The position numbers and the translations under genes are program-made. The notes under the pieces are model-generated. The model was not told the DNA's origin and did not search any database. It saw only the letters and a list, made by a program, of their open reading frames with translations. From Enoplolaimus lenunculus (Eukaryota; Nematoda; Enoplea; Enoplida; Thoracostomopsidae), in NCBI GenBank assembly GCA_030248215.1, contig JASANG010002036.1, positions 51,991 through 115,990 of the forward strand: 64,000 nt of DNA. The letters are read 5' to 3'. Below are positions 36,743-49,082 of the stretch, in pieces (position 1 is the first letter of the stretch; every line of letters starts with the position of its first letter).

Positions 36743-36764
36743 AGTTAATTAGCGATGTTGCATT

Positions 36765-39700
36765 ATGAGTCGTTATATACTTTCTGTCGATCTCGGAACA
36801 ACAAATTTGAAAGCTGTGATGTACAACGAATGTGGTGCAACTCAAGGTTCTGCTCAATCCAAGGTATTGTTTGAATAATTTTTTGGCTATGCTATGAGGC
36901 CATTCCGCAATTTTGTTTTATTGTATTATGCTAACTTATGCAAATTATTGCATATTGAATACATAGGTCATTTTTTACGTATTTTGTGTTAGTTGTTTAT
37001 ATGTAAATTTAGTTGGTATGATGAATGTGTGGCTCTTTTAACCAGGATATATAAGAATATGATTTTTTAAAGGTATTGCTCAGTCACCCGACACCGGATC
37101 GGGAAGAAATGGACCCGAACATATTATGGGATCAGTTTTGCTCAACTATCAAGTCCGCCATTTCATGTGCCAAAGTTGAGCCGCACCAAATCGCTGGTCT
37201 AGCAATTTCAACTCAAAGGAATACGTTTATCACGTGGGATAAGTAAGCTGAGACATGCTAAGTTTTTGTATGGGTTCAGGGTGCAACTGGAATTACAATT
37301 TACCGGTACCGGAGTTTGGAAAAATTGCCAGAAACGGACCGGAATTTGAAAGAATTACCGGAAACGGAAAAAGAAAAATACATTACACCGAAAAATTCAT
37401 GTTAGTTTGCTTTTGTGCAATACTATTGGTGAAATAACCCTTAGTTGAAGATAGGTATTCACTTTATCTGCTGTATTTTAGATTTTCATAATCCACGGAA
37501 GCGCAGTCTACCTTCGATGGTTTATTTTCGGCAATTGTCCAAGTTTATATACTATACGAATGAAATTACTTAATTTTTAATATATATGTATATATTAGGT
37601 ATATTTTAGGGAAACTGGTGAACCGTTTCATCCATTTATAACGTGGCGTGATTTGCGAGCGTCAAATTATTGCAAAATGTGGAATCATTGTGCAAGTATT
37701 AAGGTTTGTTTTCGCGTCTCTTTGTTGAATTTTGTTAAAATACATTTTTGTTACGATCTTATGGTATATTACAGCATAGTGCGACGGTTTAATTAGTCAG
37801 TTTTCACTTTCCACATAACCACAGATCATTATACAATAGTTTTGGTTTTAAGGTTCTATATATAATTTTGCAGCACTGAACGTTATCGCATGTAAAGATT
37901 TTTTACACATTGTTGTATTGCTGATACTCATTTTCAGGTTTTGCGTTTTTGCTCAAAAATTTTACATTTCTTAACTCGATATAATCGTTTTGTTGCTGGA
38001 TCTATTTTTAAACTGCATCCAACAATGGTAAGCATTTTAAAACGGCAGATTAAAATCATATGTTTCTATAGCACTGTGTACTTATGTGGCGTGCGGCCGG
38101 CGTCGTATGGTGGCGCCAGTCAACAAATTATTGTTTACGAATTGGACGCCATAAAAGGTCAAAAAGCAGGGTTCCACCGGAATTCCTGCAAAGCTTTCGA
38201 TTCCTGGTCCTGCTTTCAAAGATGCTAGAACCAGAATTTTTTCCACTTTGTAGCAAATTATTCATAATCGTTTAAATTTTGGAAACTTTGTTTTTGCAAA
38301 ATTGTTATTTTAAAATCAGAGTTTTTGCAATTAGTCCAACATTGTTTTCGCAAAACTTGATGATGAATAGGGTGAAAATTCGCTTAAGCCATTTTTTGGA
38401 TAGTTTGCTAAAAGTCCAACAGTAATTTGGTGATAAGAATTGTTTCACATTTCTGTTCCTGTTCCGATAAAACTTAGTTCCAGTCGAAACCGTGCCAAAA
38501 AGTATTGCGCCACCCTAATTATTCAGTGTTTTGTTTCTTGTCCAATGGCTGCCTTAAATGAAACTATAATAACTAGAGTTAAATCATATCTGAACCCGTA
38601 CCTCGTTGATTTGGAGTTGTTCTCGTGATGTTTTGGCATGAGCCGAAACTTAAAATATACTCATTCAAAGATAAAGTTACTGTATATACGCATTTCTAGG
38701 TAACTGGTCGTCTGTTATGGGCGTTTGATCATGTGCCTTCTGTACGTGAATTTTTCTTTGCGTTTAGCGTGACATATATTGCCAGTCAGAAATGTAATTT
38801 TTTTCTTAAAAAATATTTATAAAATCAGTTGTTGAGATATGATACAATCGACATCGTTTAATATGTTTGACTGAACATTTTTGTCTGCTCGGTCTCGTCT
38901 TGGTTTGTAAATTTTGCTAGACCGGCTAACAGTACTAATGAAATGGCAATTTTGCAGTAAATTTCATATCCAAAATTTTATCATTTAGAAAATGTACTTG
39001 TCGTGAGCACCATTTACACGTGTACAGGTGTGAGTTCTTGCTGCAAAGACTTGCGAGTGTGAATAAGGCTTTAGCTTTATTACTAAGTTTATAATACATG
39101 CTGTTTTCGTGTTTATTACTAGCTTCGCTCATCAGTTGATGCTCACCGTGTTCAACTGGGCTGTCTTGAGACGTGGCTATTGTGGAAATTAACAGATGGT
39201 GCTGTTTTTGCTACAGATGCATCTTGCGCGAGTGCAACCGGCCTTTGGGATCCGTATCAAGTATGTATGTCGTGTCTTGAACGTATATTTGGCTGATCCA
39301 AACATGTAGTGCAAACTAAATCATAATGGTTGGTGTCTTGATGTAGAAGTAAAACTGTTTTCGTTTCTTTATCGCTGATTAAATGATTATGATTTTCAAG
39401 TAGCTCTGTAGACTGCTCAAGGACAATTATTGTTTTGAACAGCTCAGTTTACAACAGTGACAAAAATACCTTTACAGGACACTTGTCTTCTTCTCATACT
39501 AACATTAATTCGGCTTTGCCTGCATAGGAATCTTGTTATGTCGAATTGTTATTAACCATGACTTTATCTGATGTAATGTTTCATTCAAAACATAAAATTT
39601 TAGTGCGACTGGGGGACTCAAATTCTGTCAATACTTGGTATTCCAACGCATATTTTACCCGATGTTTATCCAACGAGGTAGGTTTTGGCGTAGAGTGAAA

Positions 39701-42700
39701 TTTAGGAAAATACAGTTAGGTTGATTTATATTTTGCGTGTTTTACGAATTGATGAATTTAAATTTTTCATTGTAAATTTTGCAAAAAAAATAATTTCAAA
39801 GTGCCACAGCATTCTGTATGCTAGAATTAGCTGCGTTTTAGATATTTATAGTTGATTAAAGTAATGAGGGCTTGACACAGAGTGGTTGCAGCTACTGACT
39901 GAAAGTGTTTTGTTCCAGTACATTATTTGGCAAAACGACACATGAATTATTTGGTGCTGATATTCCAATTGTTACGTTGGTAAGTATCAGCTATCGTGAT
40001 TTTCGGCTATAGTAAAACATGAGCTATTGGTGTAGTAGGGCATCAACCGTGAACCTCCGGTTCGCAACCGAGATAAAAGTTCTGAATGGGGTGTTGCAGA
40101 ATGTTACAATGAAGCGTGAGCTGCACTAGCCCTTATTCTGGCTTCTCCACAGCTTGAAAATTTCCGCCGGGGGGGCGTTTTCTGGGGGGCCCCCAGGAGT
40201 TTCCTGAGGGGCAGCAGAGTTTGCTGGGGGGCCAGTTTTCCTGAAGGCCCCCAGATGATCTGGGGGGTCCTGGGGGACAGGCTTAAAATTTTGCAAACCG
40301 ACTTTTTGGACCATTTTTTTCATTCTAGACCGTGTTTCCAACTCAACGTAAGATTACTCATCGCTGAACATGACAAAAATTTCTCGCAAACGCTAATAAC
40401 AATAATTTTAACTAATATTACGTATATACTGACAACTTAACCAGAAGTTGAAAGAAGCACAATTATATAAAATATAGATAATCTATAATTGAAACTGTGA
40501 TTAATATATATTTTGTATATTAGTCACAGCTTCAATTTATCATAAGGCTCAGGCGGGTTGAACTTGCTGCTGCAAGGTACTTTCGAATGCTGTATGCCCT
40601 GAAACGGTCTTTATATAATTGTGCTTTTTCAGTTCATTATTGAATTGTATTAGTTACTACGGGTATTTGTAACGCTATTAAAAATTATGAGTACTCAGCG
40701 TAATATAAAATCATATGTTGCCGAATGCCCGCCTCAAAAGAACTCCAGGTCTTTACGTTTTAACATTGAAAATTTTTGACCTAGAAAAGTCCTGGGGCCC
40801 CCCAGCAAAAAAATTTGCTGGGGGCGTTTTGCTAGGGGGCGGCCGAAAATTCGCCGGGGGGGGCCTTTCCTGGGGGCGGCAAAACTTTCGCCCGGGGGAA
40901 AATGAAAATTTCGAAAAGTGCTGGGCCCCTCCGCTGTGGAGAAGCCAGCTTATTAGTTCCGCCTGCAACAATTAAGCACATAGTCAAGAACAACAATGTA
41001 AATATAAACACAGATCAAATATGTGATATATGGTCGAGACGAGAGTTTTATATGTTTATTCATACTAATGATGTTTTTACCAAAATGCAACGAACATAAG
41101 ATTAACCGGGGTGAAATTTTGAGTGGGGGCTGAGCCTTGGGGAAAATCTCACGTGATGGGCGGCTATGAATCTCTATTTCAGAACAAAGATGCCATTTAG
41201 AATCCTGGATGACGGAGATAATAATTGTGTTAATTTTTAAATTTTGAAAGCTTTTTTCATCGTACCTCTTTGTGCTGTCATTTGCTGTCCCGATAATTTT
41301 TTCACAGAGCTATATAGAAGTTTAAATACGTTTGTCATGTGTGTGGTGTATGCTTTATGTTTTACATATTAACCCGCTATTACAAGATAACAACTAGAGT
41401 ATTATTAATTTAAGATTTCGGTGGATTGAATATTTATTATCATATGTTGAATGTTCTAGGTTGGTGATGCAAATGCATCTTTGTTTGCATCTGGATGTTG
41501 GGATGTTGGATCGATTAAAATTACACTGGGAACGGGTGCATTTGTAGATGTTAATACTGGAAGCGATCCTCATGCAAGTATTGAAGGTAAGTTTGATTGC
41601 AAATTGCAACCCTAACACGCGTTCTTGCGTTTTGTTTAATGAGTTTAAAATCTGGCCGAACACTGGTTCAGAAGCCATAGGCTGTCAAATTCTTTTTCAC
41701 ATACATAAGCGTTATCAAATTTGGTTAATACTCCTTATATGTAATTTAATGTGTATGTGTCGTAAAACGAGTCTGTTCATTATTAGTGCCCAAATTAAAA
41801 CACACTTATCGCAAGTTGGCGACATGCCTTCTAGATGTCGACCCGACTAATTGGGCTCTTGACAAGTTGGCATATTTTTGCATTTGATCAGTTCTACTTG
41901 TGAGCAGAGTTTCATATTCGCACAAACCACATTTCGCTTGTTTGAAGCCTTATTGGTAATTAGTGATAGGTGCTAAACAGAGCAGAGAATACGACTTCAG
42001 GAATGATGCCAGTGTGTGGGTGGAAACTAGGATCCGTGTATACATTCTGTGGTACTGGATTTGCGTACTCGACCGGTACAGTGCTAGAATGGGCTACTAG
42101 TATAGGTAAACGCTTTGTGTTGTATTTCTAGTTACTTAGTCCTGGCTTCTACACAGCTTGAAAATTTCCGCGGGGGGGGGCGTTTTCCTGGGGGGCCCCA
42201 GGAAGTTCCTGGGGGGCAGCTGATTTGGGGGGGGCAGTTTTCCTGGGGGCCCCCAGATGATCTGGGGGTCCTGGGGGATAGGCTTAAAATTTTGCAAACC
42301 GACTTTTTGGACCATTTTTTCATTCTAGACCGTGTTTCCAACTCAACTTAAGATTACTCATCGCTCAACATGACAAAATTTCTCGTAAACGCTAATAACA
42401 ATAATTTTAACTAATATTACTGACAACTTAACCAGAAGTTGAAAGAAGCACAATTATATAAAATATAGATAATCTATAATTGAAACTGTGCTTAATATAT
42501 ATTTTGTATATTAGTCACAGCTTCAGTTTATCATAAGGCTCAGGCGGGTTGAACTTGCTGCTGCAAGGTACTTTCGAATGCTGTATGCCCTGAAACGGTT
42601 TTTATATAATTGTGCTTTTTTCAGTTCATTATTGAATTGTATTAGTTACTGCGGGTATTTGTAACGCTATTAACAATTATGAGTACTCAGGGTAATATAA

Positions 42701-45700
42701 AATCAGAAGTCCAGGTCTTTACGTTTTAACATTGACAATTTTTGGCCTGGAAAAGTCTTGGGGCCCCAGCATAAAAATTTGCTGGGGGGCGGCCGAAAAT
42801 TCGCCGGGGGGCCTTTCCTTGGGGCGGCAAAATTTTCGCCGGGGGGAAAATGAAAATTCGAAAAGTGCTGGGCCCCCCCCGTTATGGAGAAGCCAGTAGT
42901 CTATGATTAAAAGTGTCTGAAGAATTTAGACTTGAGCTATTTAATTTTGAAAACGGATATGCATATAACGGATGGTTTTTAGTTGCAGAATCGTTATTTA
43001 GTATCGTTGGAAAAGTTATTTGTTCAAATTAATGTGATTAGTTGAAGTTATTATTTCGTCTACAATTTGTATAATTATGTAGTCAGAATTTTTGGTTATT
43101 GTAATAATTTTAGGAATTATAGACCAACCTTCCGACTGTGATAGACTTGCACATTCCGTATCGGGTAAGTATGACAACCAGCTCAGTAGGGATAAAATCA
43201 GAGATTGAATTTTGAGCTGTGACCGAAAACATACTTAAATGCAGTAACAATAATCTGCAGGTGGCTTGGTTGTTTATATTTTTGAGGGTTTCGTATGAAT
43301 TTAGTTGATGTTCGGGCATTACAACGCTCAAAAAATTTTGTACAGAGTAATATTTTGAAGTTTGCTAGTTTTTGTCTCCATTCGTTGAGTTTTGAGTTAT
43401 TGCCAATTTGCATTATAATTTTAATTTAATTTCAGATTCCGATGGAGTTCTGTTTGTGCCGTCTTTCGCTGGTCTTCAAGTTAGTGTTGAATGTCATTTT
43501 GCTGTGTTAAATTAAAAGTTCTAAAATCCGTATTTTGTGTTATTTGACATTAAAACTTATTGCAACCGGTTCAGGTTTCAATAAGTTTTGGTAGATTTTG
43601 CATATTGTGGCTGCGTTGGCAGTGTACTTGTTAGCCTGAAGTCAAAGTGAAAAATCTCTGTTACTTATAGCTGATGTATGATTGTTGCATTGATGAATAC
43701 AATCTGAAAACTATTTATGGCTGCTATAATCTCACTAGAAACCACGAGCGGGAACGCGATAAATGACGTGAACCCGTAGCTTTGTCACTAGCTAAGTAAA
43801 TAACAATGCTACTTTGTATGAGAATCCTGCAAATTTTATTTTAATGATTAAACAAGAATTATCATTGCCCAAGTTACGCACAGAGGCCGAACTTAGGCAA
43901 TTTTACGGTGTATTTTTAAACGCTTAATTTGTTTTGTTTCAGGCACCTGTCAACGATGATTATTCGGCAGCGTTGTTTATTGGCGTGAAATCAAGTACAA
44001 CTAGGGCGCATTTGGCTCGTGCTATGCTTGCGGGCGTTGTTTTTCGTGTTTATCAGGTGTTTATTGTGGTCAAACGGGACCGAGAATTTGTTTTACCAGG
44101 ACTCAAGTAAAAAAAATTATGTTTATTTTTGATAATTTCAAATGAAACATTGTGAATACCAATCGTAGTGGGACTGCATTTATTGAGCCAAGCTCGAACA
44201 GACGTAAGCAATTAAGTTAATATACTAATTAGTTATTGCTTTATTAGCTAAGCTAAGTATTCAGTTATCGGATTTGGAGGTTTGTAAACAATTTAGTTCG
44301 ATTCATCGCACCCAAAAACCTTTCAGTCACCCTAATAATTATTGAAATAATTTAAAAAAAGACCTAATTTTGTCTTGTCAATTAAGGTAATATGCAAATT
44401 AGCTATTAGCTAACTATTACATTATCGGTTCTGAAGGTTTGTAGACAATTTATAGATTTCTTGCACCCAAAAATATATTATTGCTGAAATTAGATTACTA
44501 AACTTGTAACCCTAATAATCAGAGAAATATAATTGTAAAAATGCTAATTTAGGTTTATCAATTATGCTTATATGCAAATTATCTATTAGCTAACTACTCA
44601 TTATCGATTTTATAGGTTTGTAAACAACTTATTCAGATTCCTCTCACACAAAAATCTTCAGTAACCCTAGTAATTATTGAAATAATTTAAAAATCTTAAT
44701 TTTGTCTTGTCAATTAAGCTAATATGTGAATTATCTATTAACAAACTAACTATTCAATTATCGGTTTTGGAGATTTGTAAACAACTTATTCAAATTCCTC
44801 GCACCTAAAATACCTTTTAGCTAACTACTCAACTATCGGTTTTGGAGGTTTGTAAACAATTATTCGGATTCCTCGCACCCAAAAACCCTTTAATGCTGAA
44901 ATTAGATTGCTTGTATGTGTAATAATTAGTGAAATAATGTAGAAAGTCGTAATTTAAATTTAGGCTTAATTAATTATGCAAATTAGCCTGTAGGTAATAA
45001 ACAGCTTGAAATTTTTAAACCCCCAATGTTAGGTTAACACCATAAAATATTTGGCTTTCAAACAAAAAAGTTTATTAAAATCGGTTCAGCCGTTCCTGAA
45101 ATTCTTTTCGGACGGACGGACTAACATCCACCTTTCGACCCCTGAGTACAAAATAAAATGCTTCGTGAAACTCCGAGTTTCGCTCAATAATGTTATTATT
45201 TCTTAAAAATTATTAAGAAATTTAAAGTCGAAAATTTTCTATACCCATGCGCTAAATTTGATTTTTTAACCAATCCATGATGAAGATTTTGTAAATATTT
45301 GAGAATAAATAATGGCGCTTTGTGACTATTATTTTATTTAAAAATACTTTCATATTTTTATAATATTTTGTTCCGTTTCAGATGTGACGGCGGCATGGCT
45401 CAAAGCGACTGGGTTTGCCAACATTTAGCTGATCTCACTGGACATTCGGTAGAGAGAATGGCTGATAAAGATACATCGTGCTATGGTGCAGCGTTGTTGG
45501 CTGGATTTACTGCAGGTCAGTGCACCCCTTTTTAGCTATTCTTCACTTTTTTGGTATTTTTCATGGTAGCAGATGGATGTAATTGACTCTTATAGTCGAT
45601 TTTTTAGCCGAGTTCATTACCTGAAACGTGACATATTTGAATTTTTCAATGTTTGGATTTATTTGAAGTTGAGAATTTTATTATTACTATTGTGTTGAAT

Positions 45701-46183
45701 TTCACTTCAAGAATTGGATGGTTTCTAATGCAAAGATGTCGAGTTGTAAGCAATGATGCTACATATAGTAATGTAGACTATAATACTGTTGCAGATTCTT
45801 GTATTATTTTGTAGTTTATTTGCCAGCAAATACTTGACTGAAATAATAAAATAAACTTGGAAAAATTATAAATAGTATTGTGTGAAGAGACTTTTGATTC
45901 TATTAAATTAACATTAGTACGAGGCGAGGGTAATCAAGTATCTTATGTCTGTTTTATTTTCTGTGTTCCGGTGTTTTTCTTTTTCATTTTTAACATTTTA
46001 TTTTTAGGATTATGGATGGCCGACGAAAACAATAATGATTTGCGTTCGTTGATTGAAATTGGACGCCGGTTTGAGCCAAGGACTGATTCTGGTGGCTCTG
46101 ATTTGCCTGTTGTGACATCCCTCAAAGCTGAATATAAGTATTGGTTGAAAGCCGTAGAACGCTCCTTGAATTGGTATCAATGA
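36765..46183 (+). CDS. GK5: Glycerol kinase 5-like FGGY carbohydrate kinase, 15 exons, 522 aa
   Basis: Exons: 36765-36863, 37073-37242, 37610-37703, 37938-38027, 38700-38741, 39123-39260, 39604-39677, 39919-39979, 41460-41586, 42001-42105, 43114-43164, 43436-43479, 43943-44106, 45382-45515, 46008-46183. Every phase joins and the total is 1569 nt. FGGY kinases transfer phosphate from ATP to a polyol or sugar. Visible blocks: the N-terminal phosphate loop SVDLGTTNLKAV (residues 7-18), GLAISTQRNTFITWD, LETWLLWKLTDG, then VGDANASLF (257-265) with the catalytic-site Asp, TLGTGAFVDVNTG, VPSFAGLQAPVNDD, the adenine-site CDGGMAQSDW (421-430) and the vertebrate-like end RSLNWYQ. The length is close to human GK5 (529 aa as I recall). 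One oddity is GDAN where relatives usually have GDQQ. The substrate of GK5 proteins is poorly defined. Confidence 0.93.
38985..39072. mobile_element. Fragment of the TTAA/CCCTATTCACAC element
   Basis: The right-hand end (TTGCGAGTGTGAATAAGGCTT) and internal TTCTTGCTGCAAAGAC match the family at 53927-54452. It lies in intron 5 of GK5, about 50 bp before exon 6. Confidence 0.5.
40138..40948. mobile_element. G-rich inverted-repeat element (copy 1) in GK5 intron 8
   Basis: The ends CTGGCTTCTCCACAGC and GCTGTGGAGAAGCCAG are exact inverses, flanked by CTTATT on both sides (40132-40137 and 40949-40954). Both outer quarters are very G-rich on the + strand (runs of 4-9 G), while the middle is AT-rich with an ATTGAAACTGTGATT/AGTCACAGCTTCAAT stem. 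Open frames through it are Pro- or Gly-rich artefacts. It is non-autonomous and the superfamily is unknown. Confidence 0.8.
42142..42896. mobile_element. G-rich inverted-repeat element (copy 2) in GK5 intron 10
   Basis: It is nearly the same as 40138-40948 along its whole length, with small gaps. It is flanked by TAGTC on both sides (42137-42141 and 42897-42901), so it inserted separately. The orientation relative to GK5 is the same as copy 1, with G runs on the coding strand. Confidence 0.8.
44215..45000. repeat. Degenerate tandem repeat, about 160-180 bp units, GK5 intron 13
   Basis: At least five units repeat TTATCGGTTTTGGAGGTTTG, TAAACAATTTATTC, CTCGCACCCAAAA, TAATTATTGAAATAAT and TAATATGCAAATTA. 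They are AT-rich and substantially diverged. Confidence 0.75.
45005..45190. repeat. Dispersed repeat with GGTTCAGCCGTTCC and GGACGGACGGAC
   Basis: Phrases of the type AAAATCGGTTCAGCCGTT followed by GGACGGACGGAC are common in the tails of dispersed repeats of many invertebrates. It adjoins the tandem array to its left. No coding content and no defined ends. Confidence 0.4.
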
Positions 46184-47156
46184 TAAGGACTTTTCTGTTG
46201 AGTTGATTTTAGCTGTGATTTGAAATCTGTGTTGGCGAATAATAAGCAGTGAATATTTTTATCATTAGGAATGAGATCTTTTATATTGATAATGTTTGCT
46301 GTTATCGTACTTGTACGAAACTAAGTTGGAATGAAGGAAACTCGAATCTTTTCGTTTAAATTATGATTATAATATTGATACGTGCGTTTATAAGGAAACC
46401 AGAACCAGCGGACATGGTTATTTATTTCTGCCACGCTAAATTTTAAATGTTCATAAGCTTACATACTCTGGTTAGAATATTACATTTATCACTCATCAGT
46501 GCAGAGAGGGACATGGTATTCGGTATCGGTTCATTATGCGGCAAAGTCGACATCTGTATTTGGCTATTTAATATTTCACGGTTGCTGCCCCGAATGATAA
46601 AATATATCACGTCCGTTTCCGGTAAAAATACTGTCCTTTTCCAGTGTCAGGTAAATTATTCCAATTTACTATTGGTGAAAAAGTTGTCGATGTTTAGTGT
46701 TACTTTGAAGATTGGCTTATTTTAGTGAATTGATTTTAAAATTACTGTTCTCAGTGGTTAGCTGCTCTTGTCTTAAGGCGAATAAGACTGTTATATTCAA
46801 AAACATTAATTTAATGTTTTAGACCGGGGGGTGACACCGAGTACATTATCTATTTGCCCTGCTTGAAAATGTGGCTTAGATTATCTTTTAATTATTATAT
46901 TACATTTTTACATATAAATTATGATCAATTTTTTTTGTATTGCTTAGTGGTTTTGTATTGTACGTGCACATTTATCATTTTATCGGCCAAATTAGTTTTC
47001 TTCCGTTATTTTATTTTGATATTCGTTTGTTGTTGGATATGATGTAGGCTTTTGATTTTATTTGAAGTAAATTTTATTTTTCTTAATGTGAGCATCCACA
47101 TGTATAGGAATTGAATGCAAGGCTATGTTTTTATTAGAAATTTAAGATTGGTTTCT

Positions 47157-47227
47157 GCATTGCGTTTATTTACGCAAATAGGGTGGTTTGGTTTTTGCAT
47201 TGCGTTTATTTACGCAAATAGGGTGGT
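47157..47227. repeat. 37-bp tandem duplication
   Basis: Two copies of GCATTGCGTTTATTTACGCA plus AATAGGGTGGTTT stand head to tail with one or two differences, about 40 bp left of a hAT-like MITE. This looks like a recent slippage or duplication. Confidence 0.8.
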
Positions 47228-47265
47228 TTAATTTTAGTTAAACTTGTGGATTAATATATCTCTTG

Positions 47266-47547
47266 CAGGGTGCAACCGGAATTCCGGTTTCGCTATTGAA
47301 ATCCAGTATTTTTCACTATTTGATTCTGGTAAAGAATCGAGTATTTATTCACCGGAATATTCCGGTATTTTCGGTATTGAAAATTTTACTCATTCGAACA
47401 TTTGAGGAAAATTGATATATATTCTAACTTATTTTTATAAAATTGCTTGAGCGTGTATTACCAAAATTTCCAATTTGTGTCATACTTATGAATTTTTCGG
47501 TAACTTGTTTTCCGGTTCCGGTATTTTGTAATTCCGGTTGCACCCTG
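47266..47547. mobile_element. hAT-like MITE, TTCCGG core, intact ends
   Basis: A perfect 8-bp target duplication, ATCTCTTG, lies at 47258-47265 and 47548-47555. The ends CAGGGTGCAACCGGAATTCC and, inverted, CAGGGTGCAACCGGAATTAC are near-identical. The interior iterates CCGGAAT/ATTCCGG words. CAGGG ends with 8-bp duplications are the hAT signature. Left-end fragments of the same family lie at 37277-37382 and 59808-59880. Confidence 0.88.
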
Positions 47548-47599
47548 ATCTCTTGAAATCTGCAACGCATGTTTCAATCGAATTCATTGCAAGCAATTG

Positions 47600-48095
47600 T
47601 TTGGGCTTAGGATTAGGTAATCCTTTGAGATTTGGTTTAGGATTAAACAAGGTTCCGTCTAAGGTTTAGGATTAGACAAGACTCCGTTTTAAGCTAGGTT
47701 TAGAATTAGGCGTTTACGCGGAAGAACTGGCGTAATGTTAGATATAGACTTTAGAGGTGCAAGGCTTTGACTTAGGCTACACCTTAGGCTTAGGCTTAAT
47801 AAGCTCAGGCTTAGGCTTTAGGGGCAGGCTTTGGTTTAAACATAGATTAGTCCGTAAATGGCTTAGGCAGAGACTTCAGCAATAGGCTTTCGTTTAAATA
47901 TAGATTAGATCTTGAATGACTGTTGGACTACATTTTAGACTTAGGCCTAGCTGAGGCGTTAGGAATAGGCTATTGTTTCAACAAATATTTAATCTTAAAT
48001 GACTTATGGGCTAAATCTTAGGCTTAGGCTTAGCCTTAGGCATGGACTTAGGTTTAGGCTAAGGCTTAGGTGCAGGCTTTGGTTTAAGGTAAAGT
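47600..48095. repeat. Degenerate TTAGGC tract
   Basis: Tens of GGCTTAGG-type words are interrupted by a repeated phrase (TTTGGTTTAAACATAGATTAG and variants). This larger unit recurs at 48800-49075, so the tract is a diverged higher-order repeat whose small word is TTAGGC. Confidence 0.7.
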
Positions 48096-48189
48096 TCGAA
48101 CTCAACTTTATTTGGTCCTGGAGTCAATTATGCTCTACGATTAAAGATAATTGACATTTATGGACTCTAATTAAGATTTAGGGACCCTA

Positions 48190-48690
48190 TCCGCTATATA
48201 TCACATATACACACATATAATATATATGTGTATGTATACATAATACATATACACACATATATATGTATATATATATAATACATATATATATATTTATATA
48301 CACATATATATCTGTCCTAAGTGTCCCAACTGTCCCATCTGTCCCGCTGTCCTAACTGTCCCATCTGTACCAACTGTCCCATCTGTCCAAAGTGTCCCAT
48401 CTGTCCTGTTGTCCCAACTCTCCCAACTGCCCATCTATACACACATATATATGTATATATATATAATACATATATACATATATATATTTATATACACATA
48501 TATCTGTCCCATCTGTCCTAAGTGTCCCAACTGTCCCATCTGTCCCGCTGTCCTAACTGTCCCATCTGTACCAACTGTCCCATCTGTCTCAACTGTCCCA
48601 ACTGTCCCATCTGTCCCAAGTGGCCGTATCTGTCCCATCTATCTCAACTGTCCCATCTGTCCCATCTGTCCCAACTGTCCCGCTGTCCCA
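48190..48690. repeat. AT microsatellite and CTGTCCCAACTG minisatellite, duplicated block
   Basis: A run of ATATATGT/ACACATAT is followed by 9-10-bp units CTGTCCCAT and CTGTCCCAAC. The combination repeats as a larger block (about 48250-48425 and 48433-48600). Open frames such as the Pro-rich ones on both strands simply follow the period. Confidence 0.88.
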
Positions 48691-48799
48691 ATTATATTTT
48701 TGGAATGTACTCCTGGTACATTTCTGTCCCGGGAAAATGGGACGGCCTTTAAAGTAACATTGGCCCGGACTCCTATTGATTGGGACTCAAAATGGGTAG

Positions 48800-49075
48800 G
48801 CTTCGGGTTAAGCTGAGGCTTTAGGAATAGGTTTGGGTTTAAACATGGACTTGATCCTAAATGGCATAGGCTTAGGTTTAGACAGACGGTCTAGGAATAG
48901 GCTTTGGTTTAAACGTAAATTAGATCTTAAATGAATCTTGGACTTATAACCGTAAGTTTAGGCTTAGGAGCAGGCTTTGGTTCAAGCAAAAAATTGACTG
49001 TAAATGGCATAGACTTAGGGTTTGGCTGAGCTTTTACGATTAGGCTTTAGTTTAAGCATTGATTAGATCCTAAAC
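48800..49075. repeat. Degenerate TTAGGC higher-order repeat
   Basis: Units of about 90 bp carry TAGGCTTTGGTTTAAAC, TTAGATCCTAAATG and GGCTTAGG. The same larger unit occurs at 47600-48095. The right end of a TTAGGC MITE (CTTTAAAGTAACATTGGCC) lies close by at 48749-48767. Confidence 0.65.
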
Positions 49076-49082
49076 GACTCTT

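Larger units (their letters stand above)
29444..36764. other. Intergenic DNA between the K2P-like and GK5 genes
   Basis: No host coding exon was found. It contains two palindromic CACTGTAAA elements, a decayed Harbinger transposase, a degenerate TTGGGACA minisatellite, a GCGGGATTC-family element and fragment, TTAGGC-rich tracts, a SINE copy and a direct repeat next to the GK5 start, most listed separately. The stretch 30030-32540 is featureless AT-rich DNA. Confidence 0.55.

Noticed and set aside
40126-42351. Pro- and Gly-rich frames in the GK5 introns
   Set aside because: They lie within the G-rich inverted-repeat elements. The composition comes from G and C runs.
44057-44106. Donor at 44057 (CAG|GTGTTT) ending GK5 exon 13
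   Set aside because: Using it would remove the segment aligned to the stretch before the CDGG motif in vertebrate GK5 and break the phase to exon 14. The donor after 44106 keeps phase and the expected spacing.
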